Positions 1 through 8,784 of a DNA stretch of 64,000 bases are shown piece after piece. A model generated the notes under the pieces. The model was not told the DNA's origin, ran no database searches, and worked only from the letters and a program-made list of their open reading frames with translations. Every line of letters starts with the position of its first letter. Within the stretch, counting starts at the first letter, position 1. The stretch is from Bin87 sp965217175 (GTDB lineage Bacteria; Chloroflexota; Dehalococcoidia; Lucifugimonadales; UBA3495): contig OZ244251.1 in assembly GCA_965217175.1 (NCBI GenBank), positions 3,224,001 to 3,288,000 of the forward strand, written 5' to 3'. Both the position numbers and the translations under genes were made by a program.

Positions 1-227
1 GGGCGCAACGACAATATAATCCTCACCACCCTGGTTCCGCGCTCGGCCCGCCAGAACAACCACGAGATCACCAACGCCGGCAGGGAATTGAATATCACCG
101 CGACCACTGCCACCAGCATGGCATTCAGCCCCAGTCCCACTCCCAGCGGTATGGACACCAGTTCCTCGCCGACAGGCGACATAGAAACCAGAGCTACAGC
201 GATAAATTTTGCGAACAGCGCACTCAA
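1..227 (-). CDS. Small multidrug-export-like membrane protein, N-terminal part
   Basis: A minus-strand reading frame opens at a TTG (227; an ATG at 182 is the alternative) and runs off the left edge with 75 codons visible. The translation is strongly hydrophobic and contains SPVGEELVSIPLGVGLGLN followed by a long apolar stretch and SWLFWRAERG. The layout SP-x-x-E-x-x-x-IPLG-x-x-x-GLN resembles the small multidrug export protein family (Pfam Sm_multidrug_ex), integral membrane proteins with poorly defined substrates. No Shine-Dalgarno sequence is seen before either start. The family call is from motif memory on a partial sequence, so the transport role is tentative. Confidence 0.45.
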   Translation of the reverse strand, partial: MSALFAKFIAVALVSMSPVGEELVSIPLGVGLGLNAMLVAVVAVIFNSLPALVISWLFWRAERGTRVVRIILSLR

Positions 228-376
228 GCGAGAATACCCATGTCAAGTCGCCCGGCCATCAGAATCGGACAAACGGGCCGATATCTCCCCAACTGCCCGA
301 TAGCCGGTTTGGGATACAATCGTGGGCCACGCCTGCCGACACTCCCAAAAAATATTTCAACCCTGAGTAAACGCAT

Positions 377-586
377 TTGAAAATCCTTTTGCTTATCGGA
401 CAGCAAGCTGGAAGCCAGTCCACATCTGTCCCGTTTTGGGCTTATCTGGATACGTGGATAATCTCGGGCCTGGTGTTGTTGGCTGTTGTCGTCGCGGTGG
501 CCAAATGGTTGTGGGGGCGCTTTACACGCGATGACGCTGAATACGACTCGGTCTACGAGGATGATTACTATCCGGACGAGTGCTGA
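377..586 (+). CDS. Small single-pass membrane protein, unknown function
   Basis: A 69-codon frame from a TTG. A single membrane segment at about residues 28-48 (WIISGLVLLAVVVAVAKWLW) is followed by a basic flank and a very acidic tail rich in Asp, Glu and Tyr ending YYPDEC. This looks like a genuine small membrane protein rather than a chance frame, but there is no clear ribosome site and no family is recognised. It lies between a divergent transporter fragment and an RraA-like gene. Confidence 0.35.
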   Translation: MKILLLIGQQAGSQSTSVPFWAYLDTWIISGLVLLAVVVAVAKWLWGRFTRDDAEYDSVYEDDYYPDEC

Positions 587-706
587 ACCGGCCTCCGGAT
601 ATCGTTCGCCCTTTTGCCTTTCAACTTGCAAACCGATATAGTGTTTCCGCTTTCAGCCATCCAGTCGGCGAAGGCCTATTGCCAAGGCGACTTCAGGAGG
701 ACCACC

Positions 707-1393
707 TTGTATCAAACCGTGAGCGAAGCAACGTTGAAGGCGTTGTCGCGTATCGACTCACCCAGCATTTGCAACGCGATTGAGGGTTTCGATTTCCGAC
801 CGAAGAACACTGGTTTCATGCTACCGGAAATCCAGACTGTCTTTCAGGAATTCGCACCCATCGTAGGTTACGCCGTGACCGGTGTAATTTCCGCCAACCG
901 TCCCGAGGGCCACAGCGTATCTCGCGAAGATTGGTGGGACCTGATCGTGTCCGTTCCCGAACCGCGTTTCATCGTGCTCCACGACATCGACAACCCGCCG
1001 TTGGGCGCTTACTGGGGTGAAGTTCAATCCAATATTCACAAGGCGCTTGGTGCATTGGCAGTCGCAACCGACGGCACCGTCCGCGACCTGGACGAGGTGC
1101 GGGAACTCGGATTCCAATTCTTCGCCAAACACGTTTCGGTTTCCCACGCCTACGTTCACATGGTGGACATGGGCATCCCGGTCGAGGTGGGAGGCCTGAC
1201 GGTTTCCACGGGTGACCTGCTCCACGGAGACAAACACGGCGTCACCAATATTCCCTTCGAATTGGCCGATCGTATTCCCGACATGGTCGCCACCATCGCC
1301 GACTACGAACAAAAAACCATCGGGTTGTGCCAGTCTCCAGACTTCACACTGGAAGCACTGAAAGAAGTCGCAAAAATCACTCGCCCATACTGA
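707..1393 (+). CDS. RraA-like / HMG aldolase-family protein
   Basis: This encodes a 228-residue member of the RraA / 4-hydroxy-4-methyl-2-oxoglutarate aldolase fold. The C-terminal half shows VEVGGLTVSTGDLLHGDKHG followed by VTNIP, the family's conserved GD-x-x-x-GD-x-x-GV-x-x-IP region, and the N-terminus has DSPSICNAIEGF, matching the usual D-S/T-x-x-x-x-DA entry. Members include class II pyruvate aldolases and RNase E inhibitors; in a catabolic Chloroflexota an aldolase or decarboxylase role is likelier. The start is a TTG at 707 because AGGAGG lies at 695-700 with six bases between; a longer frame upstream has no such site. The stop lies 5 bases before the cyclophilin start, so the two genes are probably co-transcribed. 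Confidence 0.72.
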   Translation: MYQTVSEATLKALSRIDSPSICNAIEGFDFRPKNTGFMLPEIQTVFQEFAPIVGYAVTGVISANRPEGHSVSREDWWDLIVSVPEPRFIVLHDIDNPPLGAYWGEVQSNIHKALGALAVATDGTVRDLDEVRELGFQFFAKHVSVSHAYVHMVDMGIPVEVGGLTVSTGDLLHGDKHGVTNIPFELADRIPDMVATIADYEQKTIGLCQSPDFTLEALKEVAKITRPY

Positions 1394-1398
1394 TTGAA

Positions 1399-2223
1399 AT
1401 GAAAATCGACCTTAAACTGATTAAAACAATATTGGCGGTAACCGTCGTTTCACTCTTCCTCGGCGGCTGCAGTTTGATCAGCAACCCGCTGGCGGAATCG
1501 CCTGAACCCTCCGGTGTCAATTCTCCGACCACGGCAGCTACGTCCGGCGAAACCTCCGCTCCAGGGAGCCCGATGCCACCGCAACAGGCACAACCCGCGG
1601 CGGGCGCTTCGCAATCTGGCGCCGCCTCTCAGGTCAACCCGGCGGTTGATGCCAACGCACCCAACCCCAGGACACCCACCACAATGGTCCTGAACGGACG
1701 CTCGATCAAGCAATGGCCGGCTCCACCACCCATGTTGATCGATCCGTCCGCTCCATACACTGCGATTATCAACACGGCCGCCGGAGCGATAACGGTGGAA
1801 TTGCAAACCCAGCAGACACCGAACACGGTAAACAACTTCGTATTTCTGGCACGAGAAGGTTTTTACAACAACGTGACATTCCACCGGACCCTGCCTGAGT
1901 TCATGATCCAGGGTGGGGATCCCACGGGTACCGGCGCCGGCCACCCGGGGTATCGATTCGCCGACGAACCCTTCTCAGGCGAATACCGGCGCGGCGTTAT
2001 CGCCATGGCCAACTCGGGGCCCAACACCAACGGCAGCCAATTTTTTCTGATGCACGCCGATTACGGGTTGCCCGCGAATTACACGATTTTCGGGCGGGCA
2101 ATCTCCGGAATGGACGTTATCGACACCATCGCGACGGCTCCCACAATACCGGGCCCCACGGGTGAAAATTCTAAGCCGGTTAACCCGATTACTATTCAGT
2201 CCATCGAGATCTTCGGCCCGTAG
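1399..2223 (+). CDS. Cyclophilin-type peptidyl-prolyl isomerase lipoprotein
   Basis: This encodes a 274-residue exported cyclophilin. The N-terminus is a lipoprotein signal (hydrophobic stretch then lipobox LGGC), so the mature protein is probably anchored outside the cytoplasmic membrane. Residues ~30-100 are a Ser/Pro/Ala-rich linker. The C-terminal ~160 residues are the isomerase domain with FHR, PEFMIQGGDPTGTG, PGYRFADE and AMANSGPNTNGSQFF, the catalytic and binding motifs of short bacterial cyclophilins. It likely assists folding of secreted proteins. The ATG at 1399 is chosen because it starts the signal peptide; the frame opens 24 codons earlier inside the preceding gene. Confidence 0.88.
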   Translation: MKIDLKLIKTILAVTVVSLFLGGCSLISNPLAESPEPSGVNSPTTAATSGETSAPGSPMPPQQAQPAAGASQSGAASQVNPAVDANAPNPRTPTTMVLNGRSIKQWPAPPPMLIDPSAPYTAIINTAAGAITVELQTQQTPNTVNNFVFLAREGFYNNVTFHRTLPEFMIQGGDPTGTGAGHPGYRFADEPFSGEYRRGVIAMANSGPNTNGSQFFLMHADYGLPANYTIFGRAISGMDVIDTIATAPTIPGPTGENSKPVNPITIQSIEIFGP

Positions 2224-2245
2224 GACTGGCCTCAGCGTAAAGATC

Positions 2246-3070
2246 ATGGCATTCCAGGAACTCCTGTACGACGAATCCGACGGGATCGGCTACCTCACCC
2301 TGCATCGTCCCGAAAAGCTCAACGCCCTCAGCCAAACCATGATAGCTGAGTTCCGTGAGGCTTTGGAGGGCATCGAAGCCAACCCTGACGTCCGCGTCCT
2401 CATACTCACCGGTTCGGGCCGAGCATTCTCCGCCGGATTCGACATTGAATCGGAGGGGACCGGGGGACCGGGCGGTGAACCGTTGTCTGTGGATGGCCGG
2501 CGTTCCCGTCTGAAGGCCACCATCGACACCTTTCTGATGGTTTGGAATTTGAGCAAGCCCGTCATAGCCGCCGTCAACGGTTATGCCCTGGGCGGAGCCT
2601 GCGAGCTCGTCCAAGTTTGCGACGTTAAGATTGCCTCAGACCGCGCCATGCTGGGCGAACCGGAAATCCGCCTGGGCTACGGCGCTCCGTTCCTGATGAC
2701 TCCCTACTCAGTCAATCTGGCCATGGCCAAAGAGATGATGCTCACCGGGGACACGATCGACGCCTACGAAGCAGCCCGCATTGGCATGGTCAACCGCGTC
2801 GTGCCCCACGACACCCTCATGGATGAATGCCGGCGAGTCGCCAATAAAATGCGCAATATCCCGGCCATCGGCATCAAAACCACCAAATTGTCCATCAATC
2901 GCGCCCTGGAATCTGCCGGATTCATTTCGGCATTGCACCACAATCTTGAACTGATGACCCAGTTCGACACCGCCTCAACCCCCGAACAGGCCGAATTCAG
3001 CCGGGTACGCGCGGAAAGCGGACTGCGGGCCGCCCTGGAATGGAGCCGCGCCCGTTTTCAGGGCCTTTAG
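2246..3070 (+). CDS. Enoyl-CoA hydratase/isomerase family protein
   Basis: A crotonase-fold protein of 274 residues. The first oxyanion-hole strand is visible in FSAGFDIES and the second in GYALGGACELVQVCDVKIAS, with Glu in the position used as acid/base in hydratases, followed by the ADRAMLGEPEI-type helix. It should act on CoA thioesters in fatty-acid or aromatic-acid breakdown; the exact substrate cannot be read. The ATG at 2246 starts the typical crotonase N-terminus (FQELLYDESDGIGYLTLHRP); the in-frame extension upstream overlaps the cyclophilin gene and is rejected. A large hairpin follows the gene. Confidence 0.85.
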   Translation: MAFQELLYDESDGIGYLTLHRPEKLNALSQTMIAEFREALEGIEANPDVRVLILTGSGRAFSAGFDIESEGTGGPGGEPLSVDGRRSRLKATIDTFLMVWNLSKPVIAAVNGYALGGACELVQVCDVKIASDRAMLGEPEIRLGYGAPFLMTPYSVNLAMAKEMMLTGDTIDAYEAARIGMVNRVVPHDTLMDECRRVANKMRNIPAIGIKTTKLSINRALESAGFISALHHNLELMTQFDTASTPEQAEFSRVRAESGLRAALEWSRARFQGL

Positions 3071-3117
3071 GCGAGTTGGCACGCCAGTAAAATCAACGCA
3101 GAACTACCTTCAACGCT

Positions 3118-3178
3118 GGACAACCAGGTAGGGGAGTATCAGTTGATACTCCCCTACCTGGTTCCTGGCACGTTGTCC
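3118..3178. terminator. Large nested inverted repeat between convergent genes
   Basis: A perfect 20-bp inverted repeat (3122-3141 with 3144-3163) has only two unpaired bases between the arms, and a further pair GGACAAC (3118-3124) / GTTGTCC (3172-3178) brackets it. It lies between the convergent enoyl-CoA hydratase and 3-hydroxyisobutyrate dehydrogenase genes, so a bidirectional terminator is the simplest reading, but there is no T-tract on either side. Confidence 0.55.
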
Positions 3179-3188
3179 GGTACTTGCC

Positions 3189-4085
3189 CTAACCGCCGCG
3201 GGTTACCTCCACGCCAGCCAATTTCTCGATGAAATGCAAAATGGCCGAGTGGTCAGATTCCTGGTCGCCGTCGTTGATCAGCGAACCCAACATCTGTTGT
3301 ACCAGCGCAGTGACCGGCAGTGGTACGTTCAGTTCGCCCGCTGTTTGCAGCACGTTTCGAAGGTCCTTCTGGTGCAGCCGCACACGGAAACCCGCCCTGA
3401 AATTGCGGTCCAGCATCATCGGAGCTTTGGCTTCCATCACGGCGCTCCCGGCCAATCCACCGCGTATCGCGTTGAACACCCGCTCCGGGTCCACGCCCGC
3501 TTTCTGCGTCAAAACCAGGGCCTCGCTCAGCGCCTCAATGTTGGCAGCCACGATTATCTGATTGGCCAACTTGGTGATATTTCCAGCGCCAATGTCCCCG
3601 GTCAATACTACGTTCCCGCCCATTACCTGAAGCAAGGGTTCGCAGTCGTCGAATACCGACTGCTTGCCGCCCACCATGATGGCCAGGGTGCCGGCGATGG
3701 CTCCCGGTTCCCCGCCGCTCACGGGCGCATCCAGGAATTCCACGCCTTTGTCGGCGCAGGCCACACCAATTTTTTGCGACATGGACGGCGCGATGCTGCT
3801 CATGTCTATGATTACCGAGCCTGGCGCCGCTCCCTCCAGAACTCCATCCGGCCCCAGGATCGCACGCTCCGAATCAGCAGAGTCCGGCAGCATGGTGATG
3901 GTTCTGACGTTGTTGACCGTGGCCTCCCGGGGCGACGACGACGCGGACGCGCCTTCGGTCGCCAACTCTTCCACCGGTTCCCCCACTATGTCGTAGACCG
4001 TGAGCTCGTATCCTGCCGCCATCAAATTGCGAGCCATCGGCTTTCCCATTATCCCAAGCCCAACGAATCCGATCTTCTCTGCCAT
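3189..4085 (-). CDS. 3-hydroxyisobutyrate dehydrogenase / tartronate semialdehyde reductase family
   Basis: A 298-residue beta-hydroxyacid dehydrogenase. The NAD(P)-binding motif GFVGLGIMGKPMARNL is at residues ~6-21, the substrate-binding signature DAPVSGGEPGA is central, and the catalytic lysine sits in GNITKLANQ. The family reduces or oxidises small beta-hydroxy acids (3-hydroxyisobutyrate, tartronate semialdehyde, glycerate side chains); sequence alone does not fix which. It is transcribed toward the enoyl-CoA hydratase gene and appears to be a single-gene unit. Confidence 0.85.
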   Translation of the reverse strand: MAEKIGFVGLGIMGKPMARNLMAAGYELTVYDIVGEPVEELATEGASASSSPREATVNNVRTITMLPDSADSERAILGPDGVLEGAAPGSVIIDMSSIAPSMSQKIGVACADKGVEFLDAPVSGGEPGAIAGTLAIMVGGKQSVFDDCEPLLQVMGGNVVLTGDIGAGNITKLANQIIVAANIEALSEALVLTQKAGVDPERVFNAIRGGLAGSAVMEAKAPMMLDRNFRAGFRVRLHQKDLRNVLQTAGELNVPLPVTALVQQMLGSLINDGDQESDHSAILHFIEKLAGVEVTRGG

Positions 4086-4273
4086 TCTGCATCCTCCGTC
4101 TTTGGCCGGCCCGAGGCCGGCCCATCAGGTTACTAAATTTGTGTGTCGCCGAGCTTGCCCGGAAACCCTGTATCGAGAACGCATTATACCTGCCACCAGG
4201 CTCCTCAATCTCGAACATGTTCCGCGGCCGCCAAACCGCGACCCGAATCACCATGATGATCCAGGGTGAAGTT

Positions 4274-5410
4274 TCAGTACAGCACCATTGCTGAGTCCAC
4301 GGTGGCAGGAGAACTCATCATGGTTGACTTGGCAAGATCACACAAACTCCCCGTCGCCACTTCAGGGTGCCCCATTAAATTCGTCAACATGCTGACCTTC
4401 GCGTCCTCAGCTACCCCTCGGCCCAGCAATTTCTCGCACACTTCGGACCAGGCGCCACTTTCATCAGCTCCGAGGATCACCACGGCGCGGCCGGTCACCG
4501 AATCCAGCAAGTTGCCGTCACGGGCCTGGTTGACCGAAGTGCACACTGCTGCCAGCGGCGATATGCCCAACTGCGCCAATACCAGGCGATAGAACCCCGG
4601 CGCCGGAATCAACGATACCGCGTCTACTTCTTCTTGCAATCGATGTAAAAGGCCCGGTACCGATTCAGCCGGATCGCCCAGCGTGACCACCATGGTCCAC
4701 AGGCCGGCCCGGGTATCCCTACCGATCCGGTTAACGAGTTCATTCGCATTGTCGGATCGCATCGGCAGTTCGACTCCCCGACTCCATCTTCGAGCCAACG
4801 AAATTGCTGACTCAGAACCCACCACGTAGTCAGCATTGGCCAGCATCTGCCTGGTTTGATCAGGAATCGCGTCGGGATCGCCGGTTCCCAAACCGGCGAC
4901 GGTGACAGCCCGCTCCATGGATCGGAAAGCGGCCACGTATTTTCTGGTTTCCACGACCTGTCGAGCATGGTTACCTTCGTGGCCGGAAACCCGTTCCACG
5001 AGGTCCAGGAATGACAGGGCAGGGAAATTGTTCTCGGGGTTGGGAGGCGTCGCCGGTCGGTTCAACTGTTCCTCGGTCAATCCGGATAACAGGCGTCGGA
5101 AACGCTGGTAGTTGGCTTCCAGGCGAGCGATGTCATTGGCAATCCGGTTGGCCCGCCCGTCAAATGCCGGCAGCATTTCGCGCTCGCCCGTTGCTATCTG
5201 CTCCAGGGCATCTACGAAATCCTCCGTCAGAAGATGTTGCATCACTTCCCAAACTGACCATCTGGAACCCAGAAAAGCATCCGTTTCGCCCAAATCCGCC
5301 AACGCCTCCAACAGGGCCGCGTGTCCATCGTCAAGACGCCGCAACACCCGCTGCCGGCGCTCCAGAATATTAAGCGAATCGGCATCGGGCCGAAAATCGT
5401 GGGACACCAT
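4274..5410 (-). CDS. DinB-like domain fused to tetrapyrrole (CbiE-like) methylase domain
   Basis: A 378-residue two-domain protein. Residues ~10-150 look like a DinB/YfiT four-helix bundle, with WSVWEVMQHLL and a later HEGNHARQV supplying spaced histidines of the kind that bind metal. From ~170 the sequence changes to VTVAGLGTGDPDAIPDQTRQ and ADYVVGSESA, the glycine-rich start of SAM-dependent tetrapyrrole methylases, closest in layout to the precorrin-6Y methylase CbiE. The rest fits one methylase domain. The start is set at 5410 because AGGTGAT precedes that ATG at good spacing; an ATG 17 codons upstream has none. No other cobalamin genes are nearby, so a cobalamin role is not supported by context. 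The fusion is unusual. Confidence 0.6.
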   Translation of the reverse strand: MVSHDFRPDADSLNILERRQRVLRRLDDGHAALLEALADLGETDAFLGSRWSVWEVMQHLLTEDFVDALEQIATGEREMLPAFDGRANRIANDIARLEANYQRFRRLLSGLTEEQLNRPATPPNPENNFPALSFLDLVERVSGHEGNHARQVVETRKYVAAFRSMERAVTVAGLGTGDPDAIPDQTRQMLANADYVVGSESAISLARRWSRGVELPMRSDNANELVNRIGRDTRAGLWTMVVTLGDPAESVPGLLHRLQEEVDAVSLIPAPGFYRLVLAQLGISPLAAVCTSVNQARDGNLLDSVTGRAVVILGADESGAWSEVCEKLLGRGVAEDAKVSMLTNLMGHPEVATGSLCDLAKSTMMSSPATVDSAMVLY

Positions 5411-5505
5411 GTCAATCACCTGAATTTCGTGGTTTTGCAGTAGTGGCACATTATGGCACACGCGAAAACGCCCGTCAGTCGTTTATCCCGTTAAGCCGGG
5501 TACGG

Positions 5506-5511
5506 TATCAT
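5506..5511 (+). promoter_or_regulatory. Candidate -10 element close to the acVLRF1 start (leaderless)
   Basis: TATCAT ends five bases before the ATG at 5517. A weak TTATCC lies 17 bases upstream. If used, transcription would begin at or next to the start codon, consistent with the absence of a Shine-Dalgarno sequence. Confidence 0.35.
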
Positions 5512-5516
5512 TAGGC

Positions 5517-6311
5517 ATGGCTGATACCAATGAGAACGTGATTCCAGAATTCAGAGCGGGCCAGCCGGTGTCTGTGTCCAGGATGTCTCAGACGCTGGAT
5601 GCCATCAAAAACGCCACCGGCGCTGCCACCGTAACCGGCGCCCTGTATTCTCCACCAATACAAAACGAAGATCGGTTCGTCGCTGAGCTGTCTGGCCGGA
5701 CGGGTGGTTCCCAATGGGTGGAGGCGCTGAAACTCGCCGACAGTCGGGTGTTGCGGTCGCCGACCGGAGTCGCGGCATTCCGCATCGATAACGTGGGCCT
5801 GGCTGTTCATCCACCGTTTCCCCTGCATGATGACAGGGTCACCGACGAGATGGACGACAACCCCTTACGATCCTTGCTGTCCGCTCAATATTTGGTGGGC
5901 GTAGCGATGGTCAGGCTCGGCCGCTACGCTGTTGGGGTATACCACGGTGAGCGATTGATCGTCTCCAAAACGGATACGCGGTACGTCAAGGGCAAGCATC
6001 ACGCCGGCGGAACATCCCAACGCCGGTTTCAGCGTGTTCGGGAAAATCAGATTCACCGGTTGTATGTCGAGGCGGCGCAGGTAGTTCAAAAACAATGGAA
6101 TCCCTATCTCGACCGCCTGGACTACGTGATGTTGGGCGGCGAGGCCAGCACCGTTAACGGTTTCGTCAAAGAATGTGCATTGCTGGGGCAATTGGCGCCC
6201 ATCACGCTGCAGCGTCGGCTGGACGTGAGAGAGCCCAATCGGGCGTCCCTGGACGATGTGAGCAAAATGCTCTACCAATGGCGGGTATATCCGCTGCGCT
6301 GGCCCGAATAA
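5517..6311 (+). CDS. acVLRF1-type peptidyl-tRNA release factor
   Basis: A 264-residue protein matching the Actinobacteria/Chloroflexi VLRF1 (Vms1-like release factor 1) family. The diagnostic segment at residues ~157-190 reads TRYVKGKHHAGGTSQRRF followed by QRVRENQ, where the glycine loop and conserved glutamine (GG-x-SQ) correspond to the eRF1/Vms1-type peptidyl-tRNA hydrolysis loop. GRYAVGVYHGERLIVSKT just before it is the family's characteristic beta-hairpin. The known eukaryotic relatives Vms1/ANKZF1 cut nascent chains from tRNA on stalled, split ribosomes. The gene sits 76 bases upstream of mutS2 on the same strand, whose B. subtilis homologue acts on collided ribosomes. The bacterial function is inferred. 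Confidence 0.78.
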   Translation: MADTNENVIPEFRAGQPVSVSRMSQTLDAIKNATGAATVTGALYSPPIQNEDRFVAELSGRTGGSQWVEALKLADSRVLRSPTGVAAFRIDNVGLAVHPPFPLHDDRVTDEMDDNPLRSLLSAQYLVGVAMVRLGRYAVGVYHGERLIVSKTDTRYVKGKHHAGGTSQRRFQRVRENQIHRLYVEAAQVVQKQWNPYLDRLDYVMLGGEASTVNGFVKECALLGQLAPITLQRRLDVREPNRASLDDVSKMLYQWRVYPLRWPE

Positions 6312-6375
6312 TTGGCGGCTCCATACTGGTTCCGATTTACCATCTGACCGCGGTGCCTATCCTGCGCAACCCCGG

Positions 6376-6381
6376 TATAAT
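6376..6381 (+). promoter_or_regulatory. Candidate -10 element for mutS2 (leaderless)
   Basis: A perfect TATAAT lies six bases before the mutS2 ATG at 6388; the -35 region (GTGCCT, 17 bases upstream) is weak. No ribosome-binding sequence precedes the start, consistent with a leaderless message and a transcript separate from the upstream acVLRF1 gene. Confidence 0.4.
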
Positions 6382-6387
6382 GCCGCT

Positions 6388-8784
6388 ATGATGGACGCCG
6401 ATGAACAAACCCTCCCACCCGACGGAGGGTTTGCACGCGCACTCGACCTGCTGGAATTCGACCAGATTCGTCAGCAGTTGGCTGGCGCCACCCGCACCGC
6501 AGTGGGAGCAGAAACCGCCGCCACGTTGACGCCCTCCGGAGACTCTCGCGACGTGGCGATGCGCCAGCAGGAAACCACCGAAGGCCGACGGTTGCTGGAA
6601 ACCACCGGGGCCCTCGAACTTGGACCTCAGGACGATCTGCGCCCCGCCATCCATCGGGCAGCGCTGGGAGGGTTGTTGCGCGGTGAGGAACTCCGCAGCG
6701 TTGGTACGTTGGTGGGAGCCGCGCGTTGGAACCGCAACACCCTGGGTCGACGCGAAGATCTGCCTTTGCTGGCAGCATTGGCACAGGGTCTCCCTGACCT
6801 GCCGGACATCGAAAGCGTCGTGAATCGGGCCATTGGCGCCGGCGGCGAGATATTGGACGACGCGTCTCCTGAACTTTACCGACTGCGCCGGGAATCCCGG
6901 TCAGTCCATTCATCGTTGAACGACATCATGCAGCGATCCCTGCGTCGGTTTCAAAGTGCGGGGGTGATTCAGGAGAACATCGTAACCGAACGCAACGGCC
7001 GCATGGTGCTGCTGGTCAAAAACGACTTCAAGGGTCAAGCCCCCGGTATCGTGCACGACGTCTCCGACAGCGGCGCTACCGTTTTTATCGAACCGATGGC
7101 GGCAATCGATTTGGGCAACCGGTGGCGGGAAACGCGCTTGGCTGAACAACGGGAAGAAGAGCGCGTGCTGCGCCAGTTATCTTCGTTGATTGCCAGCTGC
7201 AACGATGACATCTCCCTAACGATACAGTTGTTGGGCCAGTTGGATGTGGCTATCGCCAAGGGGCGCCACGCCATTTCTCTCCGCGCGATAACCCCCTCCA
7301 TGGCGTCTTCCGATGATCCGCGCCGTTTGCAAATGAAAGGCGCGCGCCATCCCCTGCTGACTGGTCGGGTGGTGCCCACTAACGTCGCTATCGATGTCGG
7401 GCAATGTGTGCTACTGATCACGGGACCCAACGCCGGCGGCAAAACGGTGGCGCTGAAAACGGTCGGGCTCCTTGCGATGATGGCCCACGCGGGATTGCAG
7501 GTGCCCGCGGATGACGCCGAGATTCCCGTCCTGGACGGCATCTACGCTGATATCGGAGACCAGCAGAGCATATTTGAATCGCTGTCCACTTTCAGCAGCC
7601 ACATCAGGAACTTGCGCGAGGTTCTGGCGCTGGCAACTCCGCGGTCTTTGATTCTCATCGATGAATTGGGTTCCGCGACCGACCCTGAAGAGGGGTCTGC
7701 GCTGGCCGCCGCGCTGTTGTCCGAGTTTCGTGACCGCGACATCATGGTCGTGGCAACAACACACCACCGCAACGTGGCCCGCCTGGCCCAGGACCAGATC
7801 GGCATGGTAAACGCCAGCGTCGACCTGAATCCGCGCACTCTCGAACCCACCTACCAATTGACCAATGGTGTGCCGGGTCGCAGCTACGCGCTCATAATCG
7901 CGTCGCGACTGGGGTTGCCTGAATCCGTAATAACAACGGCCGAAACCCACCTGGAACCCAGCCACATCCAAACAGACCAGCTGCTCCAGGAACTTCAGGA
8001 AGAGCGGCTCACCGTCGCCGAACTACGCAACCAGGCAGAACAATTCCTTCTGGAGGCCCGTCAACGGCAAGAGGAAGCCGAGCAGCGACTCAGCGTGATA
8101 GAAGACACCAAAGCCGAATTGGTAGAAGAAGCCCGGCGCGCGCTAACGGAGCAAATCGGCCAGCTGATGAACCAGATCAGGCAGGCCGAACGATCGCTAC
8201 AACGGCAGCAGGCTGACCAAGCCGCCGAAGGTAGTTTGCGTCTGGAGCGCCAGAAACTCGCCCAGGCCCGGCGCGAAGTTGCTTCGCCCGCCTGGAACCC
8301 GATCCCCGTGGAGCGGCCACCCTGGTATGCCGACCTGCGGGTTGGCGATCGAGTGTATATCAGTGGTGTCGCTCGTCCGGTGGAGGTCGTCACAGCCCCC
8401 GGCGAACAACGGGAGGTCGAAGTCGTGATCGGCAGTATGCGCGCGCGAATCCCGGTCTACCAGCTTGATCGACCCGCGGAACGCTTGCACCCGGCCGCCG
8501 AACGCGCCGGAGTCGTTTACCGTCGCCCCGAAAACAAACGCACGTTGAGCCCGGAAGTAAATCTGCATGGATACCGTGTCGATGAAGCCCTGACCGTTAT
8601 CGATTCGCTGCTTGACGATGCGGCGCTGGAGGGAATGACGTCGGTTAAAATTGTCCACGGTAAAGGCACTGGCGCTTTACGCCGGGCCATCCGGGAGTAC
8701 CTATCCGGACACCCGCTGGTAGCATCCACCGAGCCCGGCGAAGGCGGCGCCGCCAGCGGTGTAACGGTGGTGCAGCTCCAATAA
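6388..8784 (+). CDS. mutS2: Endonuclease MutS2 / ribosome-collision ATPase with Smr domain
   Basis: A full-length MutS2 of 798 residues. The order is an N-terminal clamp/lever region, an ABC-type ATPase with Walker A GPNAGGKT at ~346-353, the Walker B region LILIDELGSATDPEEGSAL and ATTHHRNVARL, a long charged coiled-coil at ~520-640, a KOW-like region, and a C-terminal Smr domain from ~722 (VNLHGYRVDEAL, VKIVHGKGTGALRRAI). MutS2 was long described as an anti-recombination protein; in Bacillus subtilis it also recognises collided ribosomes and splits them. The start is one of two adjacent ATGs. Its neighbour upstream is a candidate peptidyl-tRNA hydrolase. Confidence 0.93.
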   Translation: MMDADEQTLPPDGGFARALDLLEFDQIRQQLAGATRTAVGAETAATLTPSGDSRDVAMRQQETTEGRRLLETTGALELGPQDDLRPAIHRAALGGLLRGEELRSVGTLVGAARWNRNTLGRREDLPLLAALAQGLPDLPDIESVVNRAIGAGGEILDDASPELYRLRRESRSVHSSLNDIMQRSLRRFQSAGVIQENIVTERNGRMVLLVKNDFKGQAPGIVHDVSDSGATVFIEPMAAIDLGNRWRETRLAEQREEERVLRQLSSLIASCNDDISLTIQLLGQLDVAIAKGRHAISLRAITPSMASSDDPRRLQMKGARHPLLTGRVVPTNVAIDVGQCVLLITGPNAGGKTVALKTVGLLAMMAHAGLQVPADDAEIPVLDGIYADIGDQQSIFESLSTFSSHIRNLREVLALATPRSLILIDELGSATDPEEGSALAAALLSEFRDRDIMVVATTHHRNVARLAQDQIGMVNASVDLNPRTLEPTYQLTNGVPGRSYALIIASRLGLPESVITTAETHLEPSHIQTDQLLQELQEERLTVAELRNQAEQFLLEARQRQEEAEQRLSVIEDTKAELVEEARRALTEQIGQLMNQIRQAERSLQRQQADQAAEGSLRLERQKLAQARREVASPAWNPIPVERPPWYADLRVGDRVYISGVARPVEVVTAPGEQREVEVVIGSMRARIPVYQLDRPAERLHPAAERAGVVYRRPENKRTLSPEVNLHGYRVDEALTVIDSLLDDAALEGMTSVKIVHGKGTGALRRAIREYLSGHPLVASTEPGEGGAASGVTVVQLQ

